From Candidatus Binatia bacterium (lineage in GTDB: Bacteria; Desulfobacterota; Binatia; HRBIN30), in contig BPIR01000001.1 in NCBI GenBank assembly GCA_026004215.1, forward strand, positions 496,001 through 560,000: a DNA stretch of 64,000 nt. Reading direction: 5' to 3'. A model generated the notes under the pieces. That model had not been told where the DNA came from. It was given only the letters and a program-made list of their open reading frames with translations, and did no database searches. Positions 63,038 through 64,000 of this stretch are shown here, one piece after another. Each line of letters opens with the position of its first letter. The stretch's first letter is position 1. Both the position numbers and the translations under genes were made by a program.

Positions 63038-63838
63038 TTACGACCGGGCAAACTGCGAACGGCCAACCATTCCCGCGATGCGTCGCGTAACCAGGCGGGG
63101 AACCCATCCCGTCGCCAGTGCCATTGCCTTGTACGTCGCGCCAGGGACGACCACGACTTGACCTTTCTCCAACGCGGCGAGCGAGGCGTCCACAACCTCA
63201 TCCGCACTCATCCACAGAAGGCTGGGCACACGCGACACGCTCAGACCGGCCCGAGCCTGAAACTCGGTGCGGGTAAAACCCGGGCAGAGTGCCTGTACCC
63301 GGATGTTGGTGCCTCGCAACTCCTCCGCTAGCGCTTCCGTGAAACTCGTGACGTAAGCTTTTGTGGCTCCATACGTGGCGTTGTACGGCATGGGTTGAAA
63401 CGATGCGAGCGACGACACGTTAATAATGGCGCCACGATTCTTCAGTATCATCCCCCTTAGCCCAGCATGCGTCAAACGCACCAGCGCAACGACGTTGAGT
63501 CGGATTTCTTCTTCCTCCCGTTCGATGTCGAGTCGCGCAAACTCGCCGAACGTACCAAAGCCTGCATTGTTGACCAAAAGGTCCAACCCGTCGGCCGCAA
63601 CCTTTTCCACCCGCGCACACTGCTCCGGACGAGTGAGGTCCGCAGCAAGTACATCGACTTTCACACCATACTCTTTTTGAAGGCTTTGGGCACGCGCATC
63701 GAGCCTCTTTTTGTCACGTGCGACGAGCACCAGGTCGTAGCCGCGACGCGCCAATTGCTGAGCAAATGCCGCCCCAATGCCGGCGGACGCACCGGTGACC
63801 AGTGCCTTTTTTTCGTCCTTTGTGCGCTTGTTCGTCAT
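63038..63838 (-). CDS. Short-chain dehydrogenase/reductase (SDR)
   Basis: A 266-residue classical SDR. The cofactor motif is ALVTGASAGIGAAFAQQLAR (TGxxxGIG), NNAGFGTFGEF is the NNAG structural motif, and the catalytic triad is seen as INVSSLASFQPMPYNATYGATK (Ser, Tyr, Lys). It could reduce an acyl-CoA or ketone; the substrate is unknown. ATG at 63838 is taken because the SDR fold begins there and GAAAGGGGC precedes it. It follows the partial crotonase by 16 bp on the same strand. Confidence 0.92.
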   Translation of the reverse strand: MTNKRTKDEKKALVTGASAGIGAAFAQQLARRGYDLVLVARDKKRLDARAQSLQKEYGVKVDVLAADLTRPEQCARVEKVAADGLDLLVNNAGFGTFGEFARLDIEREEEEIRLNVVALVRLTHAGLRGMILKNRGAIINVSSLASFQPMPYNATYGATKAYVTSFTEALAEELRGTNIRVQALCPGFTRTEFQARAGLSVSRVPSLLWMSADEVVDASLAALEKGQVVVVPGATYKAMALATGWVPRLVTRRIAGMVGRSQFARS

Positions 63839-63854
63839 AAGCCCCTTTCCCTTC

Positions 63855-64000
63855 TCAGCGGCCCCGAAAGCGAGGCTCTCGCTTCTCCAACATGGCTTGC
63901 AGCCCTTCGCGCGCGTCGTCGGTCGTAAACGTCCAGCTTTGCTGCAGCGATTCAAAGTCGAGCATTTCTTCCAAGCTGTGGCGGATGCCGCGGTAAATCG
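63855..64000 (-). CDS. Enoyl-CoA hydratase family protein, C-terminal end only
   Basis: The last 47 residues of a crotonase-type protein, read from the window edge to the stop at 63855-63857. The closing EGLQAMLEKREPRFRGR is a very typical end of enoyl-CoA hydratases (AFLEKRxPxFxG). The catalytic part is beyond the window. Sixteen bp separate it from the SDR, so the two are probably one operon. Confidence 0.8.
   Translation of the reverse strand, partial: IYRGIRHSLEEMLDFESLQQSWTFTTDDAREGLQAMLEKREPRFRGR

Overview
This is a GC-rich (about 60 %), gene-dense bacterial chromosome segment with no phage, insertion sequence or CRISPR array. A WaaF-type heptosyltransferase, a TolC/CzcC-type outer membrane factor and a lipoprotein indicate a Gram-negative cell. 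Many acyl-CoA enzymes, APH-DUF6285 and PaaK-like gene pairs, an F420-type LLM oxidoreductase, and secreted proteins with Thr/Pro linkers and DUF4215-type cysteine repeats resemble the deltaproteobacteria-like phyla known mostly from metagenomes (Binatota or Myxococcota relatives). That placement is inference from gene content only. All coordinates and starts come from reading the sequence.

Layout. 1-8.5 kb: start of gap (partial), tRNA-Arg(TCG), cysS, acs and a GH57 glycosidase on the minus strand, then a lytic transglycosylase, pgsA and tRNA-Arg(ACG) on the plus strand. 8.7-13.5 kb: acyl-CoA synthetase and acyl-CoA dehydrogenase, a 0.6 kb repeat-rich spacer, and a JAMM peptidase with a panE-like reductase. 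13.8-24 kb (plus): GT39-like membrane protein with TPR tail, secreted lysyl oxidase, nucleotidyltransferase overlapping galactokinase, APH-family kinase, lipoprotein, DUF6285 protein and two PaaK-like ligases. 24-30 kb: hydrolase, RDD protein, amidohydrolase, crotonase, TetR regulator and MaoC-like dehydratase. 30-43.4 kb (minus): two paralogous giant secreted proteins flank a possible operon of glpX, crotonase, DUF2007, split methylmalonyl-CoA mutase, geranylgeranyl-reductase-like flavoprotein, LLM oxidoreductase and BtuF-like protein. 43.4-57.7 kb: aspartate-family and one-carbon genes (hom, alaC-like, metF, thrC, metB-like) mixed with RNase E/G and more secreted proteins, including a lysine-proline-histidine repeat protein beside a CzcC-like TolC. 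57.7-64 kb: endonuclease/phosphatase-like protein, hydroxyacid dehydrogenase, waaF, aldo/keto reductase, a second TetR, an SDR and a partial crotonase.

Two points stand out. First, four copies of a near-palindrome, AAC-n-AACGTT-n-GTT with few mismatches, lie just upstream of the amidohydrolase, the tetR gene, the acyl-CoA dehydrogenase operon and the PaaK-like pair, which predicts a local TetR regulon for acyl-CoA metabolism. Second, six secreted proteins share a style: signal peptide, Thr/Pro or Pro/His-rich low-complexity regions, and Cys-rich, lysyl-oxidase or dockerin-like modules.
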